Shown here: in pieces, positions 18,378 through 26,998 of the stretch
Numbering within the stretch: the stretch's first letter is position 1
How the letters are laid out: the number at the start of each line of letters is the position of its first letter
Source of the DNA: Candidatus Gastranaerophilales bacterium
Lineage (GTDB): Bacteria; Cyanobacteriota; Vampirovibrionia; Gastranaerophilales; Gastranaerophilaceae
Direction: 5' to 3'
Length of the DNA: 64,000 nucleotides
NCBI GenBank assembly: GCA_944324285.1
Contig: CALUVR010000008.1
Span: 16,055 to 80,054 of the forward strand
Program-made: the position numbers and the translations under genes
Notes under the pieces: generated by a model
Databases searched by the model: none
Told to the model about the DNA's origin: nothing
The model's input: only the letters and a program-made list of their open reading frames with translations

Positions 18378-19412
18378 ATGAAGCTAAGAGCAATTTTAAG
18401 TTTTCTAATTTTGTTTATACTACTTATTACAGGAGGATCTCTTATGAGCGAAGCAAAAACAAATAACCGGGATAAAACTTTCCCGAAAAGCGATAAAGTG
18501 AATATTGAAAAAGTTCACTTTAAAAACAGATTTGGTATAGAATTAACAGGAGATTTATACACCCCTAAAGAAAAAACCTCTGAAAAAATGGCAGCAATTG
18601 CAGTGAGTGGTCCTTTTGGGGCGGTAAAAGAACAGGTATCTGGACGTTATGCTCAAACCATGGCAGAACGCGGATTTGTCGCATTAGCATTTGATCCGTC
18701 ATTCACAGGCGAAAGCGGCGGAGAACCGCGTGACGTTGCATCCCCTGATATTAATACGGAAGATTTCAGCGCTGCAGTTGACTTTTTGAGTAATCAAAAA
18801 GATGTTAACCCTGATAGAATAGGGATTATCGGCATCTGCGGGTTTGGCGGATTCGGTCTGAATGCGGCGGCAATTGATACAAGAATTAAAGGTACCGTAA
18901 CCGTTACAATGTACGATATGACCCGTGTTACAGCAAAAGGCTACAACGACACAATTGACGAAGATGCACGCTATAAAATGAAAGAGGAACTTAATAAACA
19001 GAGAACTGAAGATTTCAAAAACGGTACATACGCAAAAACTCAGGGGCTGCCGGATAAATTAACAGGCGATGAACCTCAGTTTGTTAAAGATTACGTAGGC
19101 TACTATAAAACAGAAAGAGGTTTCCACGAACGTTCAATCGGTTCAAACGGCGGCTGGAACACAACATCCTCTCTTTCTTTAATCAATATGCCAATCCTTG
19201 CTTACAGCAACGAAATCAGAAATGCAGTATTGATGATTCACGGGGAAAAAGCCCACAGCAGATACTTCTCGGAAGATGCTTTCAAAAAGCTGAAAGGGGA
19301 CAACAAAGAGTTATACATTGTTGAAGGCGCAAACCACGTTGACTTATACGACAATTTGGCAAAAATTCCTTTTGACAAGATTGAAATTTTCTTTAGAGAA
19401 TATTTGAAATAA
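18378..19412 (+). CDS. Exported alpha/beta hydrolase of dienelactone-hydrolase type with Cys nucleophile
   Basis: The 344-residue product begins with a signal peptide or anchor (KLRAILSFLILFILLITGG). The hydrolase core follows, with DPSFTGESGG and the elbow GICGFGG (about 153-159), where the nucleophile position is Cys rather than Ser, as in dienelactone hydrolases. The catalytic His lies in EGANHVDLYD. AAGGAGG precedes the ATG. It is co-transcribed with the preceding hydrolase. Export suggests action in the periplasm on a small ester or lactone. A bidirectional terminator follows. Confidence 0.85.
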   Translation: MKLRAILSFLILFILLITGGSLMSEAKTNNRDKTFPKSDKVNIEKVHFKNRFGIELTGDLYTPKEKTSEKMAAIAVSGPFGAVKEQVSGRYAQTMAERGFVALAFDPSFTGESGGEPRDVASPDINTEDFSAAVDFLSNQKDVNPDRIGIIGICGFGGFGLNAAAIDTRIKGTVTVTMYDMTRVTAKGYNDTIDEDARYKMKEELNKQRTEDFKNGTYAKTQGLPDKLTGDEPQFVKDYVGYYKTERGFHERSIGSNGGWNTTSSLSLINMPILAYSNEIRNAVLMIHGEKAHSRYFSEDAFKKLKGDNKELYIVEGANHVDLYDNLAKIPFDKIEIFFREYLK

Positions 19413-19423
19413 CACAGAAATCG

Positions 19424-19460
19424 AAAACAGGACTTTCCACAAAGGAAAGTCCTGTTTTTT
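19424..19460. terminator. Bidirectional terminator
   Basis: ACAGGACTTTCC / GGAAAGTCCTGT with a CACAAA-type loop, A-rich on the left and T6 on the right. It separates the hydrolase operon from the convergent pseudopilin gene. Confidence 0.9.
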
Positions 19461-19461
19461 G

Positions 19462-20220
19462 TTATTTACACGTTTTCTTGCCGCTCCAGGCTAAACCATC
19501 ACAGTGTAAATAATCCATATTTTCATTATACATAACCCACGCGGTGCATCCTTCTCCGTTACCATGACCATTATAATTCACACCCCAGTCCTTATTTATA
19601 TCACAATACTCATCAAAAGAAATCCTGTCCATTTCAGAACCAAATGGAAAAATTCCGTTTTTACCTATATAAAATGCAAATATATCTTGCCCAAGTGTGT
19701 CAGGTTTACCTGAGCCGTTTGTATCAATTAAAATAGCTCCGCAAATTTCTCTTAAAGATTTCGTTTCTCCGTAAGACCCGTTACATTCAGGCGACCAAGT
19801 CCTAAAAATTATTGTTGTGCCGTCAGCTATCCTGAAACTCGAATAACTTGCCGGACCGGAATATTCCTTTGTACAATACTTTGCAACATCTGATGAACTC
19901 ATTCCGATACAGTTTTTTATTACTTTCATGTGTTTTGCAAACATATTAGCAAGCATTGCATGATTTCCTGCATTATATGAACCGCCGCCGGGTGCAGCTT
20001 CCTCGTCATCGCTGGTGCTCATAGACCATTCGTCAGGAGTGCCGTTTTCAAGTTTTACAAAATTATATGACTGCGCAAGCTGTGAATACGCCTTCTTTAC
20101 CTTTGTCACTGTTGCCTTCTCTCTATAGTTCTGAATTATTGTAGGTAATGTCATTGATGCAACTACCCCGATTATTCCGAGAGTTATCAAAACTTCGGCT
20201 AATGTAAAGGCTTTTTTCAT
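19462..20220 (-). CDS. Type IV pseudopilin-like protein (module 1)
   Basis: The 252-residue protein starts MKKAFTLAEVLITLGIIG, a class III prepilin signal: short basic leader, cleavage after Ala, Phe at +1, Glu at +5, then a hydrophobic helix. The C-terminal domain is rich in paired cysteines and has an ADGTTIIFRTW segment, a DTNGSGKPDTLGQDIF Asp-rich strand and a CTAWVMYNENMDYLHC tail, as in TcpA/PilE-like minor pilins. AGGAGA precedes the ATG. It is divergent from a small XRE gene; three more such pairs occur in the window. Confidence 0.9.
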   Translation of the reverse strand: MKKAFTLAEVLITLGIIGVVASMTLPTIIQNYREKATVTKVKKAYSQLAQSYNFVKLENGTPDEWSMSTSDDEEAAPGGGSYNAGNHAMLANMFAKHMKVIKNCIGMSSSDVAKYCTKEYSGPASYSSFRIADGTTIIFRTWSPECNGSYGETKSLREICGAILIDTNGSGKPDTLGQDIFAFYIGKNGIFPFGSEMDRISFDEYCDINKDWGVNYNGHGNGEGCTAWVMYNENMDYLHCDGLAWSGKKTCK

Positions 20221-20309
20221 TTTTTCTCCTGTAATATTATAATATATTATAATATTAATATTATCATATTATAATTTATTTATCAATATAATATTGCTAA
20301 CATAGCAGT
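20221..20309. promoter_or_regulatory. Divergent control region of pilin/XRE module 1 with 26-bp palindrome
   Basis: A perfect 26-bp palindrome (20232-20257, TAATATTATAATA followed by its complement) lies just upstream of the pilin ribosome binding site. A TATAAT box (20287-20292) points to the XRE gene, which has no ribosome binding site. Probable operator of the XRE protein. Confidence 0.6.
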
Positions 20310-20534
20310 ATGCAAGATGATAAATTTCTAAAAGAATTTGGACTGCGTCTAAAGATATACAGGCTGAAACAAAATTTTACCCAGGCTCAGCTTGGCGAAA
20401 TGATTGATATTTCAGAACACAGGATTAGCCAGATTGAAAACGGGAAATGTAATTTAACACTGAAAACGGTTAATAAAATATCAAATGCACTCAATATTCA
20501 GGCAGTTAAACTCTTCAATTTTTATGAACAATAG
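20310..20534 (+). CDS. Small XRE-type helix-turn-helix regulator (module 1)
   Basis: The 74-residue protein is a bare HTH_3 domain: LRLKIYRLKQNFTQAQLGEM (helix 1-2), then IDISEHRISQIENGKCNLTL (recognition helix and following turn). No effector domain is present. No Shine-Dalgarno sequence precedes the ATG. It is divergent from the module 1 pseudopilin and most likely represses that gene, itself, or both by binding the palindrome between them. Confidence 0.88.
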   Translation: MQDDKFLKEFGLRLKIYRLKQNFTQAQLGEMIDISEHRISQIENGKCNLTLKTVNKISNALNIQAVKLFNFYEQ

Positions 20535-20536
20535 CT

Positions 20537-21100
20537 TTATATAACATCGTCAAGCTTGTTTATTTTTACTTTGTCAAACCCTATTTCTAAAAGCTTCTCC
20601 GGATTTTTTTCCCCGCTTTTTATAAGACTGTCTATATCAAAGTTTGACACTAACCACTCGTCTTTTGTTGTGTGATAACCGATTTCATGTACAGTATCTC
20701 CCCCTTTGAGTTCTGAAAACGGAATTTTATTCTCCTTTAAAAATCTTGCAAAATTGTTATACCCGATTACACTTTCACGGCTGTAGCTTTTAGAGCCGAC
20801 AAGCAGCCCCTGAATATATTCGGATGTTATATCAATACTCTGTTTTATTTTCTCAATAATTTTTCCGAAATAGGTTTTGTTTGAACTCAACTCAGGAATA
20901 ACATGCATTAATAAAACTTTTTCACCGTCGGTTAAACCGAGTGCCGTACAGTCCATTATGCGGTCAGTCTTGGCTGACAAACCTTTTTTAGCACCCTTTA
21001 TGTTCCATTCGCTTACGTTATTTATTATATCGGATGTTTCTCTTGAAAATGCACCTAAAGAAACAGGTCTTATTGCCGAGGTAAAAGATATACTTTGCAT
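20537..21100 (-). CDS. CheD-like candidate deamidase with N-terminal SISFT motif
   Basis: The family is not certain. The 187-residue protein has MDCTALGLTDGE (Cys51), LLMHVIPE (His66), a Thr six residues before the Cys (Thr45) and LKGGDTVHEIGY (131-142). This Thr-Cys-His order and the late GG motif resemble the CheD fold (chemoreceptor glutamine deamidase), which some bacterial toxins reuse. No chemotaxis gene is nearby. The start MQSISFTS resembles the (N/I)SFxG start of other local proteins. GGAAGG precedes the ATG. It follows the 113-residue gene at 21150-21491 in the same orientation. Confidence 0.6.
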   Translation of the reverse strand: MQSISFTSAIRPVSLGAFSRETSDIINNVSEWNIKGAKKGLSAKTDRIMDCTALGLTDGEKVLLMHVIPELSSNKTYFGKIIEKIKQSIDITSEYIQGLLVGSKSYSRESVIGYNNFARFLKENKIPFSELKGGDTVHEIGYHTTKDEWLVSNFDIDSLIKSGEKNPEKLLEIGFDKVKINKLDDVI

Positions 21101-21149
21101 AAAAAATTTCCTTCCACGGGTTGTAAGTTTCGTGAAAGGAAAAAATTGC

Positions 21150-21491
21150 TTAATAAAGACCTAAAATTTTAAGTTTGTTTAACTGTGCAAGCTGCTCTGC
21201 TCCTGTCATATTCTGTGCCGCAGCCGCAGTTTCTTCTTTGACAATATCAGCATTTGAAATTGCGTCGGCTTTTTCTGGTTCATTAACATGCTCTACAGCC
21301 TGCGCCTGCATTTCACAGTTCTTTTGTGAAGATTTTTCTGCTTTTGCTGCCTCAAGCCGAGCTTTATCCGTCGCCTTATCTCCAGTCGGCTCCAGTCCCA
21401 GTGCTCTCAACTCTCTGATAATTCGCTGGTATTCGCTATCCATAGCCACAAGTGTCGCAACCTGACCTAATGCATTAACGTTCATGCCCAT
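21150..21491 (-). CDS. Hypothetical alanine/glutamate-rich protein, 113 aa
   Basis: Not recognised. The protein is largely helical, with MGMNVNALGQVATLVAMDSE at the start, an Ala/Lys/Glu-rich middle likely to form a coiled coil, and GAEQLAQLNKLKILGLY at the end. No signal peptide or membrane helix. It lies 49 bases upstream of the CheD-like gene, so the two are probably one transcript. Its size and composition would fit a secretion substrate or chaperone, but there is no direct evidence. Confidence 0.6.
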   Translation of the reverse strand: MGMNVNALGQVATLVAMDSEYQRIIRELRALGLEPTGDKATDKARLEAAKAEKSSQKNCEMQAQAVEHVNEPEKADAISNADIVKEETAAAAQNMTGAEQLAQLNKLKILGLY

Positions 21492-21582
21492 CTGTAAACT
21501 CCAAGTTTTTTAGTTACTCCTGTTTTTTATATACGGATATTCTTAAATATTTCTACAAATTTTTCCTCAAATGTTAAGAAAA

Positions 21583-21608
21583 ATAAAAAGGCTGACTTTC
21601 TGTCAGCC
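21583..21608 (-). terminator. Intrinsic terminator of the 58-residue gene
   Basis: GGCTGAC / GTCAGCC with a five-base loop, followed on the minus strand by T5 and further T residues. Confidence 0.85.
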
Positions 21609-21664
21609 ATATATTATTTTAAATCCTTTATTCCTTTTCTTCCTTTTATATTCTCCAACGACAT

Positions 21665-21841
21665 TTATGCAATGAAGTTGTTTCCAAACTTGTTCGAACC
21701 ATGGAAGAATGACTGTTTCATCAATTCTACCAGAGTTTTTCTAACAACATACCTGTTAGATAAATTAACCTCGCTCAATGCCTGCGCCGTATTTTTATAG
21801 GTATCAGAAACTGTATTGGTTAAAGTCAGTAACTTAGCCAT
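21665..21841 (-). CDS. Small protein, 58 aa
   Basis: A short frame with good gene signals: GAGAGGAT lies nine bases before the ATG at 21841 and a strong intrinsic terminator follows the TAA. The peptide begins MAKLLTLTNTVSDTYKNTAQ and ends HGSNKFGNNFIA. It is mostly helical and slightly basic, with no membrane segment. Unknown function. It is divergent from the 404-residue Ala-rich protein gene, with about 180 bases between. Confidence 0.7.
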   Translation of the reverse strand: MAKLLTLTNTVSDTYKNTAQALSEVNLSNRYVVRKTLVELMKQSFFHGSNKFGNNFIA

Positions 21842-22022
21842 TTTCTTATCCTCTCTTCTTTATTTATCTCTCGTATATATATAAAAAATTCACTTAAAAA
21901 AATATTGACTTTTTATATTCACTTTATATAAAATTTGTTACAATTCTTAATATAGCTAAAGTTTTAAAATTTAATTTCCGTAATACAAAAATGAATATTA
22001 TATATAATAAGGAGAACTAAAT

Positions 22023-23237
22023 ATGGTAGATGCAATCGGATCAGTAAGTAACAAGCCAATTGTAAAGAGCAAGGACGCCTCCATAAATTGGCAACAATGT
22101 ACTGCGGATGAAATTAAGGAGTACGAAGGTCAGGGAGAAGATGTCCCTGCGGCGATATTAGCGTGGGCTAATGAAATCGCAAAAATAGCGAATGCTCCTG
22201 ATGATGTGACTTACGAGATGGTAAACGGGAGTACAAGTATTGAAGAAATTAATCAGGTTCTTGCAGTTACTGACAGTGCAAATGCAAATGATAAGGATGA
22301 AACCGATTCCAATACTAATATGAATAGAGCACAGGCAGAACGATCCTTATTGCAGGCAGGCGGCACAACACTTTCAGATCAGGGTCGAATATTTATGAAT
22401 AAAAGCGCAGCGGCAGCCGGTGCAACTGACGGTATGGCAGGTGTCTTAGAAGGGGCGATTGCAGCCTCCGCAACACTTGCGGCTTCTGCGGATGAAGTTG
22501 CGGCGCAAACCGCATCGGAAACAAATGCTTTAAGAGGCGAGTATGACGCACTTGTTGCACGGGCACGTGATAATACATCAGAACCTTTGACTGAGGCTGA
22601 ACAAGCACGATTAACCGCATTAGGCGCACAACTTACCCAAATCGGAACAAGGGCACAAGCAACACTTGCAGGACTTGACGGAGAGGCAGAAGCTTTAAGA
22701 ACCTCTGTTTCAGCTTTTAACGGTATTCCTGAAAATGCACTTGATTTCGGTAACGAAACCACCACTATAGGTATGGAACTTATGGGAGTTTCTCAGGATA
22801 AACAGGCTTCCGTAACAGATAAGGCAGCCGCCGCTTCTGATGCTAAAGACGGGGCACTAAATGTTATCAGAAATAACTCGAAATTAAATCTTAGCAGATT
22901 CTTATTTGACGCTGACTATCGGTTAGGTGTAAATGCGTCCCGCCAGGGAACCTCTGACGCCCAAACCGGCGCAGAAGGCGTTGGAACAAGAACTTCTGCC
23001 GAAGCACAGGTTGACAGTAATGTCGGCAGAGTAAGAACGGCTCAAGCGTCTATTGAAAATGATACCTTTGTTGGTGCAAATGAAACTCCGACTAATACAA
23101 ACGGTGACAGAGCACAACAAACGGAAACAACAGACGAAACCATTGCTAAAGAAAAAGATATTACCCTTGCTGATGAAACAATCACAACCGACCCTAACGA
23201 AATTCAAAAACGTAAAGAACGAAAAGGGTTAACGTAA
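22023..23237 (+). CDS. Alanine-rich helical protein of unknown function, 404 aa
   Basis: No family recognised. The N-terminal 100 residues are acidic. Residues about 110-290 are Ala-rich and helical, likely coiled coil, and the C-terminal third is Thr/Asn/Glu-rich and low in hydrophobic residues. There is no signal peptide, Cys is nearly absent, and the composition resembles proteins exported by flagellar or type III systems. AAGGAGA precedes the ATG. Codon use is slightly richer in G+C than its neighbours. Its 3' end overlaps rpe convergently by nine bases. Confidence 0.7.
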   Translation: MVDAIGSVSNKPIVKSKDASINWQQCTADEIKEYEGQGEDVPAAILAWANEIAKIANAPDDVTYEMVNGSTSIEEINQVLAVTDSANANDKDETDSNTNMNRAQAERSLLQAGGTTLSDQGRIFMNKSAAAAGATDGMAGVLEGAIAASATLAASADEVAAQTASETNALRGEYDALVARARDNTSEPLTEAEQARLTALGAQLTQIGTRAQATLAGLDGEAEALRTSVSAFNGIPENALDFGNETTTIGMELMGVSQDKQASVTDKAAAASDAKDGALNVIRNNSKLNLSRFLFDADYRLGVNASRQGTSDAQTGAEGVGTRTSAEAQVDSNVGRVRTAQASIENDTFVGANETPTNTNGDRAQQTETTDETIAKEKDITLADETITTDPNEIQKRKERKGLT

Positions 23238-23870
23238 GCTTAAGATAGCTTTTTCAATGTTTTCTGATTTATATATATAATTTCCGGCAACAAGAGAGTT
23301 TGCACCATATTGAGTGCAGACTCTCGCCGTTTCTGCATTAATTCCGCCGTCTACCTGAATAATCATACTTCCAGGTGCATGTTTTTTTATTACGGGAATT
23401 TTTTCTGCGCATTCAGGCATGAATTTTTGTCCGCCAAAACCAGGCTCTACTGTCATTATTAATACCATATCCAATTCCGGCAGGTATTTAAGAATTTCCT
23501 CAGGGGAGGTTTTCGGTTTTATTGATAAACCGGCTTTTATTTTAAAAGAATGTATAAGTTTTATTATATCTGAGGTGTTTTCTTTTGCTGCTTCATAGTG
23601 AAAAGTTATAATATCCGCGCCTGCTTTTGCAAAGGGTTCTATATATTTTTCGGGATTTTCTATCATTAAATGCACATCCAGCGGGATTGAGGATACTTGT
23701 TTTATAGACGCCGTGACAGGAACTCCGATTGTAATATTCGGGACAAAATGTCCGTCCATAACATCTATATGAAGCCAATCCGCACCGGCTTTCTCCACTT
23801 TTTTTATGTCATGTTCAAGGTTTGCAAAATCTGCCGACAGAATAGATGGTGATATTATTACTTTTGACAT
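23229..23870 (-). CDS. rpe: Ribulose-phosphate 3-epimerase
   Basis: The 213-residue TIM-barrel enzyme interconverts ribulose-5-phosphate and xylulose-5-phosphate. Signatures seen are SPSILSADFANLE, WLHIDVMDGHFVPNIT (metal-binding His and Asp), DVHLMIENPEKY, MTVEPGFGGQKF and QVDGGINAETA. The ATG overlaps the rnc stop by 13 bases, and GGGGG lies just upstream, so it is translationally coupled as the last gene of the pyrH-frr-cdsA-rnc-rpe operon. Confidence 0.97.
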   Translation of the reverse strand: MSKVIISPSILSADFANLEHDIKKVEKAGADWLHIDVMDGHFVPNITIGVPVTASIKQVSSIPLDVHLMIENPEKYIEPFAKAGADIITFHYEAAKENTSDIIKLIHSFKIKAGLSIKPKTSPEEILKYLPELDMVLIMTVEPGFGGQKFMPECAEKIPVIKKHAPGSMIIQVDGGINAETARVCTQYGANSLVAGNYIYKSENIEKAILSLR

Positions 23871-24550
23871 ATTGCCCCCAGTTTTATACAGGCATCATAG
23901 GCTGCATTTTGTTCCGCATCTTTTTTCGTTCTGCCTTCGCCTTTGGCAATAACTTCTCCATGATAAGATACTTCTATTTCAAAAATTTTATTATGCTCAG
24001 GACCTTTTGTTCCGATGAGTTTATATTCGGGGATTTCCTTTGTCTGCCCTTGTGTGAATTCTTGTAGGATAGCTTTTGCATTATATTTTGCAAAATTTTT
24101 GTCTATTTCTTCTATGAAAGGTGTGAAGATTTTTTTTGCAAATTCTTTCAGTTCAGGAAGTTTTCCGTCAAGATAATATGCTCCGAGTGTTGCCTCAAAC
24201 GCACAGGCTGTGACGGATTCCAGTTGAGTCACGCCTTGTTTTGCGTCATGTATTCCTGCTTTTATAAGTTTGTTTAGACCTATATTTATGGCAATTTTAG
24301 AAAGTGTGTTATCAGAAACTGCTATGGAGCGGATTTTTGACATATCGCCTTCCGTATAATCAGGATATTTTTTATAAAGAAGTTCCGATATCAAAAGTTT
24401 TAAAACAGAATCCCCGAGAAATTCCAATCTCTCATAGCATTCAGTATAGTCAAGGCTGTTATCTTTTGTATATGAAGGATGCGTCAGAGCAATTCTATAG
24501 AGGTTTTCATTTTCCGTTTCTATTCCGAATATTTCAGCAACCGAATTCAT
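23858..24550 (-). CDS. rnc: Ribonuclease III
   Basis: The 230-residue protein has the endonuclease domain signature ERLEFLGDSVLKLLISE, the second acidic cluster ACAFEATLGAYYLD and a C-terminal double-stranded RNA-binding domain (about 155-225, ending KGEGRTKKDAEQNAAYDA). It processes rRNA precursors and structured mRNAs. The start codon abuts the cdsA stop (TAAATG) with AAGGA upstream. Confidence 0.97.
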   Translation of the reverse strand: MNSVAEIFGIETENENLYRIALTHPSYTKDNSLDYTECYERLEFLGDSVLKLLISELLYKKYPDYTEGDMSKIRSIAVSDNTLSKIAINIGLNKLIKAGIHDAKQGVTQLESVTACAFEATLGAYYLDGKLPELKEFAKKIFTPFIEEIDKNFAKYNAKAILQEFTQGQTKEIPEYKLIGTKGPEHNKIFEIEVSYHGEVIAKGEGRTKKDAEQNAAYDACIKLGAICQK

Positions 24551-25432
24551 TTAGAAAAGTCCTTTTATAAAGTGGATTGCACCCATAATAATGTCATTTG
24601 AGAATATAAAATGCTTTGTAAAATAATACATTACAGGGATTGTAAAAATAAAGCTGTCGCATCTATCTAAGAATCCGCCGTGTCCCGGGAGGCTGTGACC
24701 TGAATCTTTAACTCCTGCATCTCTTTTTATTAAAGATTCACACAGGTCACCGATTTGTGCGAAAGTTGTACAGAGAATTCCGGCAATTGCTGCCATATAC
24801 CATTCAAGTCCGAAGAAGTATCCTATTATGACCGAGCCGATTATTGCACAAATTGCACCGCCAATTGAACCTTCAATTGTTTTATTAGGGCTTACAACAG
24901 GCGCAAGTTTGTGTTTCCCCAGATGTCTGCCAGCGTAGTAACAGCCAATATCCGTTAAAAGAACCGCACAGAACATCAAAACTACAAACCCGAGTCCGTC
25001 AGCAAATCTTTCGCAGGAAAGATTTCTTAAAAAGATTAAATGAAGCGGAAACCAGCCGCAATAAATAAGACCTAAAACAGTCGTTGCGGCATTTGCAATA
25101 TAAGGCTGTCTGCCGCGGAAAAGCACCCACATAAACGTACCGATTACGCAGAATGTGAGTGCTACAGTTACTAAATCAAGCCTTTGAAAATATGCAATGA
25201 CCGCAATCAAAAGTTCTGAGGCTATCATAACTTTCAGGCTCGGGAAAAATCCTTTGTTTTCCAATATTTTTACGTACTCTTTTGATGCCGAAAATATTAC
25301 AAACAATACAAGTGCAACAAGTGCTAGCTTTCCGTATATTATACAGAGCATTGCTATTGTCCCCATAATAAATCCGGTAAGCATTCTTGTTGCGTTTTTG
25401 TTCAAGCCCTTAGTTACTTCTTCATTAGCCAT
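24551..25432 (-). CDS. cdsA: Phosphatidate cytidylyltransferase
   Basis: A 293-residue polytopic membrane protein with about seven to eight helices. It ends with the CDS signature (DSGHSLPGHGGFLDRCDS), which holds the catalytic acidic residues. It makes CDP-diacylglycerol from phosphatidate and CTP for phospholipid synthesis. The first base overlaps the frr stop, in the common frr-cdsA order. Confidence 0.96.
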   Translation of the reverse strand: MANEEVTKGLNKNATRMLTGFIMGTIAMLCIIYGKLALVALVLFVIFSASKEYVKILENKGFFPSLKVMIASELLIAVIAYFQRLDLVTVALTFCVIGTFMWVLFRGRQPYIANAATTVLGLIYCGWFPLHLIFLRNLSCERFADGLGFVVLMFCAVLLTDIGCYYAGRHLGKHKLAPVVSPNKTIEGSIGGAICAIIGSVIIGYFFGLEWYMAAIAGILCTTFAQIGDLCESLIKRDAGVKDSGHSLPGHGGFLDRCDSFIFTIPVMYYFTKHFIFSNDIIMGAIHFIKGLF

Positions 25433-26010
25433 TATACGGTTAATACCTCTTTTTCCTTTTCAGATACGTTGCTGTCTATAATACCTGTATATTTATCAGT
25501 TAATTTTTGGATTTTGTCCTGATTGTCTTTTACCGTATCTTCAGGCAATTTTTCTTCTTTTTCGATTTTTTTCAAAGAATCTGTCATGTCGCGGCGAATG
25601 TTTCTAACTGCAACTTTTGCTTCTTCCCCGATTTTTTTGACATCTTTAACGATTTCTTTTCTTCTTTCTTCCGTTAAAGGCGGGAATGCCAGTCTTATGC
25701 AGATGCCGTCACTGTTTGGAGTAATCCCTATTTCAGCTTTGATTATTGCCTTTTCAACTTCTTTGAGAATTGATTTGTCGTAAGGTGTGATAACAAGAGT
25801 TGTTCCCTCCTGTACGTTAACCTGTGACAGTTGTCTTAAAGGTGTAGGTGCACCGTAGTAATCAACTACAACTTTATCCAAAATCATAGGATTTGCTCTA
25901 CCTGAACGAATTTGACCAAATTCACGCTTAAGTTGGGTGATTGCTTTTTCCATTTTTTCTTCGCCGAATAAGAATAATTCTTCCAACGAATCATTTGCCA
26001 TATCTGACAT
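25432..26010 (-). CDS. frr: Ribosome recycling factor
   Basis: The 192-residue protein is colinear with RRF: a first helix, the QIRSGRANPMILD segment, VDYYGAPTPLRQLSQVNV, and a long C-terminal helix with KDVKKIGEEAKVAVRNIRRD. It splits post-termination ribosomes together with EF-G. It has seven extra N-terminal residues relative to most RRFs; a start at the internal ATG (MANDSL) is possible, but GAGG favours the first. It lies 23 bases after pyrH. Confidence 0.97.
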   Translation of the reverse strand: MSDMANDSLEELFLFGEEKMEKAITQLKREFGQIRSGRANPMILDKVVVDYYGAPTPLRQLSQVNVQEGTTLVITPYDKSILKEVEKAIIKAEIGITPNSDGICIRLAFPPLTEERRKEIVKDVKKIGEEAKVAVRNIRRDMTDSLKKIEKEEKLPEDTVKDNQDKIQKLTDKYTGIIDSNVSEKEKEVLTV

Positions 26011-26033
26011 TTTTACCTCTTTCTTTTATTCAA

Positions 26034-26756
26034 TTAACTTATATAAGTACCGATTTGTTCGCCCTGTAAAATTTTGCTGATACCGTCCTGAGCATCAAAG
26101 TCAAACACCAGAATAGGTATATTGTTTTGTTTGCATAAAGCACAGGCCGATGTATCCATAACCTTTAATCCGTTTTTGATAATGTCATCATAGGTGATTT
26201 GTTCAAGTTTTTTTGCATTAGGATTTATTTTCGGATCATCAGTATAAACACCGTCAACACCGTTTTTAGCCATAAGCATTGCTTCGGCATTGATTTCGGA
26301 AGCTCTTAGTGCTGCTGCCGTGTCTGTTGTGAAAAACGGGTTCCCTGTTCCTGCCGCAAATATAACTACACGTCCTTTCTGCAGGTGTCTTATTGCCCGG
26401 TGTCTGATGTAAGGTTCCGCAACCTGATTAATCGCAAGTGCACTCTGTACTCTGCAAGGGACTCCGATTTGATTGAAAGCACTCTGCAGCGCGATTGCAT
26501 TCATTACTGTTGCAAGCATTCCGACATAATCTCCTGATGCCTGATCCATCCCGAGCTTAGCACTGTTTTTCATCCCGCGAAAGATATTTCCCCCTCCGAC
26601 AACAATTGCAATCTCAGCCCCGAGTTCACGTGCCTTTTTAACTTCATTCGCAATCATTGCAACCGGTTTTTGATCAATACCGAATTGCTGTTCTCCTAAT
26701 AATGCTTCTCCGCTGATTTTGATAAGTATTCTCTTATATTTTAAATTATTCTCCAT
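26034..26756 (-). CDS. pyrH: Uridylate kinase
   Basis: The 240-residue amino-acid-kinase-fold enzyme phosphorylates UMP. Seen are KRILIKISGEALLGEQQFGID, AIVVGGGNIFRG, the GMLATVMNAIALQ helix, FAAGTGNPFFTTDTAAALRA and KNGVDGVYTDDPKINPNAKK. GAGGT lies upstream. It heads the pyrH-frr-cdsA-rnc-rpe operon. Confidence 0.97.
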   Translation of the reverse strand: MENNLKYKRILIKISGEALLGEQQFGIDQKPVAMIANEVKKARELGAEIAIVVGGGNIFRGMKNSAKLGMDQASGDYVGMLATVMNAIALQSAFNQIGVPCRVQSALAINQVAEPYIRHRAIRHLQKGRVVIFAAGTGNPFFTTDTAAALRASEINAEAMLMAKNGVDGVYTDDPKINPNAKKLEQITYDDIIKNGLKVMDTSACALCKQNNIPILVFDFDAQDGISKILQGEQIGTYIS

Positions 26757-26867
26757 AAAAAGACCTCTTTTCCATTAATATTACATTAAACCAACCGTAT
26801 TGTAAAGGATAAAACAAAAATACAAATTAACAATAATATTACGAAATATTACAAAATTTTTGCCTGT

Positions 26868-26891
26868 AAACCCTTGCAGCACAAGGGTTTT
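26868..26891. other. Stem-loop upstream of the CopG-like gene
   Basis: AAACCCTTG / CAAGGGTTT forms a nine-pair stem with a five-base loop followed by TTATAAAA. It lies between divergent genes, so it is not an obvious terminator for either; it might end a short transcript or form part of a regulatory site. Confidence 0.45.
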
Positions 26892-26998
26892 ATAAAATAG
26901 TATATAAAAAGCATATAATAAATAGCACTTTTTTTGAACAAAATGTTTTTTATATAGTATAGCGAGAATTTATTACCTATAGCAGAAAAGGAGAATAT

